Below are positions 53,119 to 61,568 of a stretch of 64,000 nt of DNA, piece by piece. Origin of the DNA: Lachnospiraceae bacterium (GTDB taxonomy: Bacteria > Bacillota > Clostridia > Lachnospirales > Lachnospiraceae). The notes beneath the pieces are model-generated. The model was not told the origin of the DNA and ran no database searches. It saw only the letters and a list, made by a program, of their open reading frames with translations. The stretch spans positions 142,562-206,561 of the forward strand of contig JAFSYI010000083.1 in the NCBI GenBank assembly GCA_017450065.1, given 5' to 3'. Numbering within the stretch: the stretch's first letter is position 1; the number at the start of each line of letters is the position of its first letter. Made by a program: the position numbers and the translations under genes.

Positions 53119-54609
53119 ATGGCAAAAAGACGAAAGAATTCTCATTCTGCGGCTGCCATTAATGCGATCGCCGGTACTGAAAAAGCTGTAGCCGATAAAA
53201 CTGACAAGGCAAAAGAAGCTGTGTCAGAGGTGACAGAAGCGGTGAAGGCTGAAGAAACAGTGCAGGAGACCGGTATTAACGCCGAAGACACGGTAAAAGA
53301 TGCTGTTGACAAGGCTGAAGAAGCTGCCGGTAACGCCGAGGATGCAGTAAAAGAAGCCGCTGACAAGGCTGAAGAAGCTGCCGGTAACGCCGAAGACGCA
53401 GTAAAAGAAGCTGCTGACAAGGCTGAAGAAGCTGCCGGGAACGCTGAAGCTGCTGTGAAAGATGCCGCCGAAAAGACAGAAGAAGCTGTAGAAGAAACTG
53501 CGGAAACAGCAGAAGCCGCAGCGGAAATTGCTTCCGGGAAAGCAGAAGAGGCTGTAGAAAAGGCAGAGGAAGCTGTTGAAGAAGCCTCCGGGGAAACGGA
53601 AGAGACTACCAGGAAGGCCGAAGAAACCGTGGAAGAAGCTGTCGAAAAAACGGGAGAGACTGTAGAGAAGACCGAAGAAACCGTGGAAGAAGCTGCAGGT
53701 AAGGCCGAAGAAGCTGTCGGGGAAACGGAAGAGACTGCAGAAAAGGCAGAAGAAGCCGTAAAAGAAAAAGCGGAAGAGACCGAAGCCGATGAAAAAGAGG
53801 CTGCCACCGATTCCGGGGATACGGGAAATGATGACAGTGAAAAATCGAAAGCAGCAGCCGAAGAACCGGATAAGCCTGCTGAAAAAAGCGAAGAAACAGC
53901 AGTTAAAGAGGAGTTAAAAGGGGAAGCAGTAAAAGAAACAGCAACCGTTGACACATTAGATAAAGAAACAGCCGCAGTTACAGAGGCAGTAAAGGAGATA
54001 ATCGTGGAAAATAACAATAACCCCAGAATCGAAGAATTATTAAACAACAGTGCAAAGAAGCTTTCAAAGAAGCAGCGCAAGGCAAATGACAAGGAGCTTA
54101 TCGACTGCATGAAGAATGATGACATGAAGGTGCTTGCGGCACTTCTCATGGATGTCAGGGATAAGAACGATTCCAAGCTTTCATATACCAAGGCACAGGT
54201 TTATTTCGCAATGGCTACTTCAATACTTGCCCTTGTTCTTGTGTGCTGTGTTTCGTGGGCAGTATTAAGTATCCTTCCGGAGATCAACAATATAACCAAT
54301 CAGGCAAACATTATCATGGGACAGGCTAACGATACCATAATCCAGGCAAATCAGGCAATAGAGCAGGCTAATGGCGTTCTCACCGATGTTCAGCCCGTAG
54401 TCGCAAATCTTACGGAAGTAACCAACGACCTTGCAGGCGCAGATCTGACAGGCATGCTTGAAGATGTAGATGCTCTTGTTGTTTCGAGTGAAAAGAACAT
54501 GGGTGAAGCTCTTCAGACAATTACGGAAATTGATATCAAGTCTCTTAATGATGCAATATCCGATCTGAGTGCGATAGTTGCGCCTTTGGCGGGAATGTTC
54601 AGAAGATAA
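53119..54609 (+). CDS. Ala/Glu/Lys-repeat membrane-anchored protein of unknown function
   Basis: A 496-residue protein without signal peptide. Residues 20-270 are made of KAEEAVEEA-like repeats, an extended amphipathic or coiled region like LEA and apolipoprotein repeats. Residues 300-355 are Lys-rich and more ordered (IEELLNNSAKKLSKKQRKAN). One membrane segment, FAMATSILALVLVCCVSW, lies near 363-380. The last 110 residues contain QANxxIxQAN heptads and end in PLAGMFRR. Topology is probably N-terminus inside. The GAGAAGGG site is 8 bases before the ATG. It precedes ilvB by 28 bases, but a functional link is doubtful. Confidence 0.82.
   Translation: MAKRRKNSHSAAAINAIAGTEKAVADKTDKAKEAVSEVTEAVKAEETVQETGINAEDTVKDAVDKAEEAAGNAEDAVKEAADKAEEAAGNAEDAVKEAADKAEEAAGNAEAAVKDAAEKTEEAVEETAETAEAAAEIASGKAEEAVEKAEEAVEEASGETEETTRKAEETVEEAVEKTGETVEKTEETVEEAAGKAEEAVGETEETAEKAEEAVKEKAEETEADEKEAATDSGDTGNDDSEKSKAAAEEPDKPAEKSEETAVKEELKGEAVKETATVDTLDKETAAVTEAVKEIIVENNNNPRIEELLNNSAKKLSKKQRKANDKELIDCMKNDDMKVLAALLMDVRDKNDSKLSYTKAQVYFAMATSILALVLVCCVSWAVLSILPEINNITNQANIIMGQANDTIIQANQAIEQANGVLTDVQPVVANLTEVTNDLAGADLTGMLEDVDALVVSSEKNMGEALQTITEIDIKSLNDAISDLSAIVAPLAGMFRR
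53308..53469 (+). repeat. Three tandem 54-base coding repeats
   Basis: Units at 53308-53361, 53362-53415 and 53416-53469 encode the 18-residue repeat DKAEEAAGNAEDAVKEAA. They are nearly identical at DNA level, unlike the older diverged repeats that follow, so they arose by recent duplication. Confidence 0.8.
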
Positions 54610-54637
54610 CGGAAAAGGCAGGAAGGTTTTAAGCTTT

Positions 54638-56254
54638 ATGTTAGGTGCTGATGCAATAGCAAGATGCCTGCTTGAAGAGCAGGTAAAGGTAATATTCGGA
54701 TATCCGGGAGTGGCAATCTGCCCGTTCTTCAACAGTATGCTGGCGGTAGATATTGACAGGGTTCTTGTAAGAACAGAGCAGAACGCGGCACATATGGCAA
54801 GCGGTTACGCAAGAATATCGGGTAAAGTAGGCGTATGTGTTGCCACGTCCGGTCCGGGTGCCACCAATCTCATTACAGGGATAGCAACGGCTTACGCCGA
54901 TTCTATCCCGCTTATATGTATAACGGGTCAGGTTAATTCGGAACAGCTTGGTTCGGATGTTTTTCAGGAGGCTGATATAACCGGAGCTGTCGAATCATTT
55001 GTTAAATACAGCTACCTGGTTAAGGATGCCGACGATATCCCGAGGATATTCAAAGAGGCGTTTCATATCGCGTCCACCGGAAGAAAAGGTCCGGTGCTCA
55101 TCGATGTCCCCATCGATATACAGAATGCTCCCGTAGGTAAGTTCTATTATCCTGAGGATGTTAATCTCAGGACATATAAGCCGACGGTAAAGGGTCATGT
55201 TGTACAGATAAAGAAGGTAATTAAGGCAATAGAGAAAGCCAAACGTCCCATAATATGTGCGGGAGGCGGAGTACATCTGAGTGATGCGGCAGAGGAATTA
55301 CGTGAATTTGCCCACAGATGCGGTATTCCTGTCGTAAGTACATTGATGGGACTTGGAGTTATGCCAACAGACGATCCGCTGTATTTCGGTATGGTGGGCA
55401 ATAACGGCAAATCATATGCCAACCGTGCGATGAATGAGTCCGATCTTACGATCATGATAGGAGCAAGAGTGGCGGACAGGGCGATCTCACAGCCTGATCT
55501 TGTCATGGATAATACCGTACTTGTGCATATCGATGTTGATCCCGCGGAAATCGGAAAGAATGTAGGTCCTCATATACCTCTGGTAGGTGATATAAAGAAC
55601 ATACTTGAGGATATGGAGAAGTATGAAACTGACTGCAGCTGCGGTGAATGGATAGATACTCTTAATGAGTATAAGAGAAATGAGCCGGAGCGTAAGGCTC
55701 CCCGTAAGGAATATGTGGATCCTGCAAAGTTCATTGCCATGCTGTCAGATAAGCTTGATGATGATGCCATATATGTTGCCGATGTGGGTCAGAACCAGAT
55801 GTGGTCATGCGGATATCATAAAGTTAAGAACGGAAGATTTCTTACATCAGGCGGTATGGGAACCATGGGTTATTCAATACCGGCAGCGATCGGTGCAAGA
55901 GCCGCTGCACCGGACAGACAGATAGTTGCCGTATGCGGCGACGGCTCCTTCCAGATGTCGATGATGGAGCTGGCCACAATGCAGCAGCATAAGCTTCCGG
56001 TCAAGATAATCATATTCCATAACGGATATCTCGGTCTTGTAAGAGAGTATCAGTATAATACTTATAAGGCTAACTATTCAGTAGTGGATCTTTCCGGGTC
56101 TCCGGATTTCGGTAAGCTGTCAGCAGCCTATGACATTCCGTTCTTCAGGCTTGAAAATATGGATAATGCTTCTGAAGTCCTGGATGAATTCCTTGGCATT
56201 AAGGATCCGGCGCTTATGGAGATAATGATAGATCCTTTGGATGTTGTTAAATAG
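54638..56254 (+). CDS. ilvB: Acetolactate synthase large (catalytic) subunit
   Basis: A 538-residue ThDP enzyme that joins two pyruvates (or pyruvate and 2-oxobutyrate) in the first shared step of valine, leucine and isoleucine synthesis. The N-terminal domain has FGYPGVAICPFFNSM and the catalytic Glu in VRTEQNAAHMASGYAR. The ThDP signature runs from VCGDGSFQMSMMELATMQQH to the Mg site. ATG 54638 is preferred: AGGAAGG is upstream and the usual start MLGADAIARCLLEE follows. It is somewhat short of E. coli IlvB/I (about 565). Two regulatory-subunit genes and ilvC follow. No T-box leader or attenuator is visible between the upstream gene and ilvB. Confidence 0.94.
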   Translation: MLGADAIARCLLEEQVKVIFGYPGVAICPFFNSMLAVDIDRVLVRTEQNAAHMASGYARISGKVGVCVATSGPGATNLITGIATAYADSIPLICITGQVNSEQLGSDVFQEADITGAVESFVKYSYLVKDADDIPRIFKEAFHIASTGRKGPVLIDVPIDIQNAPVGKFYYPEDVNLRTYKPTVKGHVVQIKKVIKAIEKAKRPIICAGGGVHLSDAAEELREFAHRCGIPVVSTLMGLGVMPTDDPLYFGMVGNNGKSYANRAMNESDLTIMIGARVADRAISQPDLVMDNTVLVHIDVDPAEIGKNVGPHIPLVGDIKNILEDMEKYETDCSCGEWIDTLNEYKRNEPERKAPRKEYVDPAKFIAMLSDKLDDDAIYVADVGQNQMWSCGYHKVKNGRFLTSGGMGTMGYSIPAAIGARAAAPDRQIVAVCGDGSFQMSMMELATMQQHKLPVKIIIFHNGYLGLVREYQYNTYKANYSVVDLSGSPDFGKLSAAYDIPFFRLENMDNASEVLDEFLGIKDPALMEIMIDPLDVVK

Positions 56255-56303
56255 TTAATCTGACCGGATGAATTATTTGATCCTTTAATATGGATGGTAT
56301 AAG

Positions 56304-56789
56304 ATGAAGAGACTGTATTCTGTATTGGTTGAGAACAGATCGGGCGTGCTGAGTAAGGTGGCCGGTCTGTTTTCAAGACGTATGTTTAATATCGATTCGC
56401 TGGCTGTAGGTGAGACAGATGATCCCGCAGTAAGCTGTATAACAATAGTATCCTCGGGAGATAAGGGAACGCTCGAGCAGATAGAGAAGCAGCTTAACAA
56501 AAAGATCGATGTAATAAAAATAAAGACATTTTCGGAAGAGGAAAGTATAAGCCGCGAGCTTATCCTTGTTAAAGTTAAATACAACAAGGGTAACCGCAGG
56601 GAGATCATGGAGGTCTGCGAGATCCTGAATGCTTCAATAGTTGATATGAGTAAGAATCTTATGACCATACAGCTGTGTGATACGCCGGAGAGGACCAGGC
56701 TTCTTATACAGATGCTTGCTTCGATAAGCATTGTCGAAGTGGCACGTACCGGTACCCTTGCCCTTCAGAAATGTGCATTAAGTGATTAA
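56304..56789 (+). CDS. ilvN: Acetolactate synthase small subunit, paralogue 1
   Basis: A 161-residue regulatory subunit with an N-terminal ACT domain (YSVLVENRSGVLSKVAGLFS, then FNIDSLAVGETDDPAVSCIT) and the ALS_ss C-terminal domain (RELILVKVKY). It binds valine and tunes the catalytic subunit. GGATGGT precedes the ATG. It lies 49 bases after ilvB. Compared with paralogue 2 the C-terminal domain is more diverged (NRREIMEVCEILNASIVDMS). Either could be the main partner of IlvB. Confidence 0.92.
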   Translation: MKRLYSVLVENRSGVLSKVAGLFSRRMFNIDSLAVGETDDPAVSCITIVSSGDKGTLEQIEKQLNKKIDVIKIKTFSEEESISRELILVKVKYNKGNRREIMEVCEILNASIVDMSKNLMTIQLCDTPERTRLLIQMLASISIVEVARTGTLALQKCALSD

Positions 56790-56853
56790 ATATCGGATGA
56801 ACAAATATAATAGTAATTACAGACCCTAAAGAATATTGATTGGTGGTATAAAG

Positions 56854-57354
56854 ATGCAGAGAAAAGTTTTTCAGTTACTTGTAGACAATCAGGCGGGTGT
56901 TTTGAGCCGTATATCAGGCCTTTTCAGCAGAAGAGGTTATAATATTGAAAGTATAACGGCCGGTACGACATCCAATCCGAAATATACAAGAATAACCATA
57001 GTCGCTAACGGAGATGAAGCCATACTCGACCAGATAGAGAAGCAGGTCGGCAAGCTTATAGATGTCAGGAAGGTATGGGAGCTTGAGCCTGAATCATCAG
57101 TATACAGGGAGCTCATACTTATTAAAATAAGAGCCACAGACGATCAGAGGCAGGCCATAGTATCGGTAACAGATATTTTCCGTGCCAAGATAATCGATGT
57201 TGACATCGACTCAATGATAATCGAGCTTACGGGAAATCAGAGCAAGATAGATGCATTTCTTAATCTGTTAAAGGGATATGAGATACTGGAAATAGCAAGA
57301 ACGGGAATTGCGGGACTTACAAGAGGATCCGAGAATATTACGATACTTGAGTAA
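56854..57354 (+). CDS. ilvN: Acetolactate synthase small subunit, paralogue 2
   Basis: A 166-residue second small subunit: ACT domain FQLLVDNQAGVLSRISGLFS, RRGYNIESITAG and TRITIVANGDEAILDQIEKQ, then the C-terminal domain RELILIKIRATDDQRQAI with the end ILEIARTGIAGLTRG. It is closer to the common bacterial IlvH/IlvN consensus than paralogue 1. ATG 56854 follows GGTGG at about 7 bases; an in-frame TTG at 56836 has no site. About 40 percent identity between the two by eye. Tandem ilvN genes beside one ilvB are unusual. Confidence 0.92.
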   Translation: MQRKVFQLLVDNQAGVLSRISGLFSRRGYNIESITAGTTSNPKYTRITIVANGDEAILDQIEKQVGKLIDVRKVWELEPESSVYRELILIKIRATDDQRQAIVSVTDIFRAKIIDVDIDSMIIELTGNQSKIDAFLNLLKGYEILEIARTGIAGLTRGSENITILE

Positions 57355-57442
57355 GCATCATCATACATCCGGATAACGGTGACCGGACAAGTAAAGAACC
57401 GGAGGCTATTACTGACGGTTAATATAAAATTAATTTTTTTAG

Positions 57443-58474
<1,032 letters not shown>

Positions 58475-58477
58475 TCC

Positions 58478-58506
58478 TTGCATCGCTTTTGGTTTTATGA
58501 TAGAAT
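58478..58506 (+). promoter_or_regulatory. Promoter of the rplS operon
   Basis: TTGCAT (58478-58483) and TAGAAT (58501-58506) with a 17-base spacer, 124 bases before rplS. Confidence 0.7.
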
Positions 58507-58567
58507 AGCCAATGTTGTATATAGTTAAGTAGACGGTCCTCTGTGTTATTCAGGTATAGAAATTGGA

Positions 58568-58594
58568 ATCCACCGCAAGCGGTTCCCCTTATGA
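58568..58594 (+). repeat. Leader motif ATCCACCGCAAGCGGTT + CCCCTTATGA, copy 3, in the rplS leader
   Basis: The best-formed copy: CACCGCAAGCGGT hairpin then TCCCCTTATGA. It ends 35 bases before the rplS start and lies inside the transcribed leader. Autoregulatory L19 leaders are known in Bacillota; whether this motif plays such a role cannot be told, since the same motif precedes two unrelated genes. Confidence 0.65.
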
Positions 58595-58629
58595 TAATAC
58601 AAGAACGTCAGGTTGTAAGGAGGTTCGGA

Positions 58630-58977
58630 ATGAACGATATTATTAAAAACATCGAAGCTGAGCAGATGAAGGAGTCAGTTCCCGAGTTTGCGGTTGGCGA
58701 TACCGTTAAGGTTCACGCCAAGATCAAGGAAGGTAACAGAGAGAGGATTCAGATCTTTGAAGGTACCGTACTTAAGAGACAGGGTGGAAGCAACAGGGAA
58801 ACGTTTACTGTAAGGAAGACCAGTAACGGTGTAGGTGTTGAGAAGACCTGGCCGCTTCATTCTCCGTTTGTTGAGAAGATCGAAGTGGTAAGACGCGGTA
58901 AAGTCAGAAGAGCTAAGCTGTTCTACTTAAGAGATCGTGTCGGCAAGGCAGCTAAGGTTAAGGAAATACTTAAGTAA
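58630..58977 (+). CDS. rplS: 50S ribosomal protein L19
   Basis: A 115-residue ribosomal protein at the subunit interface. Sequence blocks: [37 protein letters not shown] and [23 protein letters not shown] 58630 follows TAAGGAGG at 6 bases; in-frame upstream codons from 58543 would add residues that read through the leader motif and are rejected. A terminator follows, but lepB and rbgA may also be reached by read-through, as rplS-lepB-rbgA-rnhB is a common order in Bacillota. Confidence 0.98.
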   Translation: MNDIIKNIEAEQMKESVPEFAVGDTVKVHAKIKEGNRERIQIFEGTVLKRQGGSNRETFTVRKTSNGVGVEKTWPLHSPFVEKIEVVRRGKVRRAKLFYLRDRVGKAAKVKEILK

Positions 58978-59016
58978 TCCCTTTGCCTGGTGTGATTTTC
59001 CAATAGGAATGATTTT

Positions 59017-59058
59017 AAGAGGGCAGATACTTGACTATGGTATTTGCCCTCTTGCTTT
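59017..59058 (+). terminator. Terminator of rplS
   Basis: AAGAGGGCAGATAC (59017-59030) pairs with GTATTTGCCCTCTT (59040-59053) with one mismatch, followed by GCTTT. Long stem, short T tract; partial read-through into lepB is possible. Confidence 0.65.
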
Positions 59059-59091
59059 AAGCATTATAATTGTAATGAGCAGAGAAATACA

Positions 59092-59682
59092 ATGAAACGA
59101 AGAAATCTTGGAACGATAGAACTTGACTATAAGCATAAAGAAAAAAAGAGAATATCCATGCAGTCGTTCTATGATTTTATATTCTGGATATTCGGGATAG
59201 CTGCCGCCATTTTCCTCGGAGTTATGACGGTTAATTTTGTGGGCATCAGAACAAGTGTTGTCGGAAGTTCAATGGAACCGGTTCTTTTTAACGGTGAAGA
59301 AGTTCTGCTTAACAGGATAATATATCAATTCTCCACTCCCAAACGGGGGGATATAATTGCCTTTCATCCTAACGGAAATGAGAATACACATCTGTATGTT
59401 AAGCGGATCGTTGCTCTTCCCGGAGAGACAATACAGATAAAGCAGGGATCTGTTTATATTAACGGGGAGATGAGCGCGATGGACATTGAGACGCTGGATG
59501 CGGGAGTTGCTGCCGAACCTATGAAGCTGAGCGATGAAGAATACTTCGTAATGGGCGACAACAGAGAGAACAGTGAGGACAGCAGGAGCGCAAATATAGG
59601 AAATGTAACCCGTGAAATGATAGAGGGCAAGGTCTGGTATCATATGACCTATGACGATATCAGGATGGGAAAGGTGGAATAA
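59092..59682 (+). CDS. lepB: Signal peptidase I
   Basis: A 196-residue membrane peptidase that removes signal peptides. One N-terminal membrane segment lies at about residues 24-46 (FIFWIFGIAAAIFLGVMTV). The catalytic Ser is in VVGSSMEPVLFNGE and the Lys in YVKRIVALPGETIQI. Box E reads MGDNRENSEDSRSANIG, where typical members have GDNR..S.DSR. ATG 59092 is favoured over an in-frame ATG at 59044, which lies within the terminator. The stop overlaps the rbgA start as TAATG. Confidence 0.95.
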   Translation: MKRRNLGTIELDYKHKEKKRISMQSFYDFIFWIFGIAAAIFLGVMTVNFVGIRTSVVGSSMEPVLFNGEEVLLNRIIYQFSTPKRGDIIAFHPNGNENTHLYVKRIVALPGETIQIKQGSVYINGEMSAMDIETLDAGVAAEPMKLSDEEYFVMGDNRENSEDSRSANIGNVTREMIEGKVWYHMTYDDIRMGKVE

Positions 59683-60530
59683 TGAATTATCAGTGGTTTC
59701 CCGGGCATATGACAAAGGCCTTCCGCATGATGCAGGAGGATATTAAGCTTATCGATCTTGTGATCGAGCTGCTTGATGCAAGAGCGCCTCTGGCATCAAG
59801 AAATCCGGATATAGATACCCTTGCTGCAGGTAAGGCAAGAATGATCCTGTTAAATAAGGCAGATCTTGCGGATGAAAAGCTGAATGAAAAATGGATAAGC
59901 TACTTCTTAGAAAAAGGACTTACGGTTGTGCTTATCAACAGCAGAGACGGAAACGGTATAAAGAAAATATTACCGGCTGTTCAGGAAGCCTGCAGGGAAA
60001 AGCTTGAAAGAGACAGGAAGAGAGGCATAAAGAACCGCCCGGTAAGAGCCATGGTAGCGGGAATCCCAAATGTAGGGAAGTCGACCTTTATCAATTCACT
60101 GGCCGGAAGGGCTGCCGCAAAGACCGGAAATAAACCCGGAGTAACCAAGGGGAAGCAGTGGATCAGGCTTAATAAGAATATCGAACTTTTGGATACCCCC
60201 GGTGTTTTATGGCCTAAGTTCGAAGATCAGGATACGGGCAGGAGACTGGCATTTCTGGGATCGATCAATGATGAGATAATAGATAAGCGTGAGCTGGCAT
60301 GCGAGCTTATTGATTTCATGAAGGATGAAGGAAACGGGTACGCCGGTCTTATAAACAGTAAGTACGGGGTGTCAGAGGATAATGTGGATCATCAGGTGAT
60401 CTCTGATATCGCAATGGTAAGAAAATGCCTTATAAAAGGAGGAGAGCCGGATATCGACAGGGCTTCAGGGATGTTTATTGATGATTTCAGAAGCGGGAAG
60501 CTGGGAAGGATAACTCTTGAAAAACCATAA
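59682..60530 (+). CDS. rbgA: Ribosome biogenesis GTPase A (RbgA/YlqF)
   Basis: A 282-residue circularly permuted GTPase required for late 50S assembly. It starts INYQWFPGHM-like (MNYQWFPGHMTKAFRMMQED). The G4 motif LLNKADLAD comes before the P-loop AGIPNVGKSTFINSLAGR, then GVTKGKQWI and DTPGVLWPKFEDQ, which show the permuted order G4-G5-G1-G2-G3. The C-terminal RNA-binding domain follows. The start shares one base with the lepB stop, so the two are coupled. Confidence 0.96.
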   Translation: MNYQWFPGHMTKAFRMMQEDIKLIDLVIELLDARAPLASRNPDIDTLAAGKARMILLNKADLADEKLNEKWISYFLEKGLTVVLINSRDGNGIKKILPAVQEACREKLERDRKRGIKNRPVRAMVAGIPNVGKSTFINSLAGRAAAKTGNKPGVTKGKQWIRLNKNIELLDTPGVLWPKFEDQDTGRRLAFLGSINDEIIDKRELACELIDFMKDEGNGYAGLINSKYGVSEDNVDHQVISDIAMVRKCLIKGGEPDIDRASGMFIDDFRSGKLGRITLEKP

Positions 60531-60610
60531 GAAACGGAAAACGAGGAAGGCTTTGGAAAACCATGGAAAAGACATTTGAGAGTATATGCCCTGTTTTATA
60601 AGATTACGGT

Positions 60611-60660
60611 ATAAGATCTTACGGAAATCCGCAGGGTCTTATTTATGTTTTATCTCTGTT
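60611..60660 (+). terminator. Possible terminator or structured intergenic RNA after rbgA
   Basis: ATAAGA (60611-60616) with TCTTAT (60637-60642) encloses CGGA-AA-TCCG, followed by a T-rich stretch. Weak compared with the other terminators. The 227-base gap between rbgA and rnhB holds no gene. Confidence 0.4.
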
Positions 60661-60672
60661 TTGGATTCATCC
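60656..60672 (+). repeat. 17-base dispersed repeat CTGTTTTGGATTCATCC, copy 1
   Basis: Identical to 63907-63923, inside the terminal palindromic element. Both lie between genes. Confidence 0.6.
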
Positions 60673-60757
60673 GTGAATACAGGGGTCAGATCAATTACAG
60701 GATGATGTAATAAACGGATATTAAGAGTGAAACGGAAAAAGGAAGCGGAATTGCAAT

Positions 60758-61522
60758 ATGGAAAAGAAGATATCTGAAATTAAGGATCTGTTTGCCGTTA
60801 TAAAAGAGGACGGCCTTAAAGATTTTATAAACGAGTATGGTAAAGACGAACGTCCCGGAGTACAGGCTGTGATCGCCAGGGCGCAGAAGAAATATGATAA
60901 ATATATTGCCGAGATCAGGCGAATAGATTCCATGAAGGAATATGAGCGCAAATACAGTGAATATGAGCTTATCTGCGGCATAGACGAGGTGGGAAGGGGA
61001 CCTCTCGCCGGACCTGTTGTGGCCGGGGCGGTTATACTTCCCAAAGATTGTTCCATTCTATATGTTAATGATTCCAAGAAACTGTCCGAAAAAAAGAGAG
61101 AGGAGCTTTATGATGTCATCATGTCGGAGGCGGTTTCTGTCGGCCTTGGATATGTTGATAATCTAAGGATCGATGAGATAAATATACTTCAGGCAACATA
61201 TGAAGCGATGAGGCAGGCCATAGGTAAGCTATCACCACAGCCGGATATTCTTCTTAATGATGCCGTGACCATTCCGGACGTATCCATTAAACAGGTACCG
61301 ATAATAAAAGGTGATGCCAAGAGTATTTCAATAGCAGCGGCATCGATAGTTGCCAAGGTGACAAGAGACAGGCTGATGGCAGAATATGACACACAGTATC
61401 CGGGTTATGATTTTGCCGGGAATAAGGGATATGGATCGGCTAAGCATATAGAGGCAATAAGAAAGCTTGGTCCCACACCCATACACAGACGAAGCTTCAT
61501 AGGAAACTTTATACAGAATTAA
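60758..61522 (+). CDS. rnhB: Ribonuclease HII
   Basis: A 254-residue endonuclease that cuts RNA in RNA-DNA hybrids and at single ribonucleotides. The N-terminal helical extension (1-70) is typical of Bacillota RNase HII. The catalytic residues are in ICGIDEVGRGPLAGPVVAGA (Asp-Glu), NDSKKLSEKKRE, ILLNDAVTI and KGDAKSISIAAASIVAKVTR. The third acidic position reads LLNDAV, whereas many members have (L/V)xDG. It follows rbgA in the conserved order. Confidence 0.96.
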   Translation: MEKKISEIKDLFAVIKEDGLKDFINEYGKDERPGVQAVIARAQKKYDKYIAEIRRIDSMKEYERKYSEYELICGIDEVGRGPLAGPVVAGAVILPKDCSILYVNDSKKLSEKKREELYDVIMSEAVSVGLGYVDNLRIDEINILQATYEAMRQAIGKLSPQPDILLNDAVTIPDVSIKQVPIIKGDAKSISIAAASIVAKVTRDRLMAEYDTQYPGYDFAGNKGYGSAKHIEAIRKLGPTPIHRRSFIGNFIQN

Positions 61523-61568
61523 ATCCGTTCCCTATTAAAAGACAAACACGGAGAATACAGGAGGTCAG

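Noticed and set aside
53142-54191. A 349-codon open frame on the minus strand
   Set aside because: It is the shadow of the Ala/Glu repeat gene; its Ser/Ala/Val-rich translation follows from complementary GCN/GAA codons, and it has no ribosome binding site.
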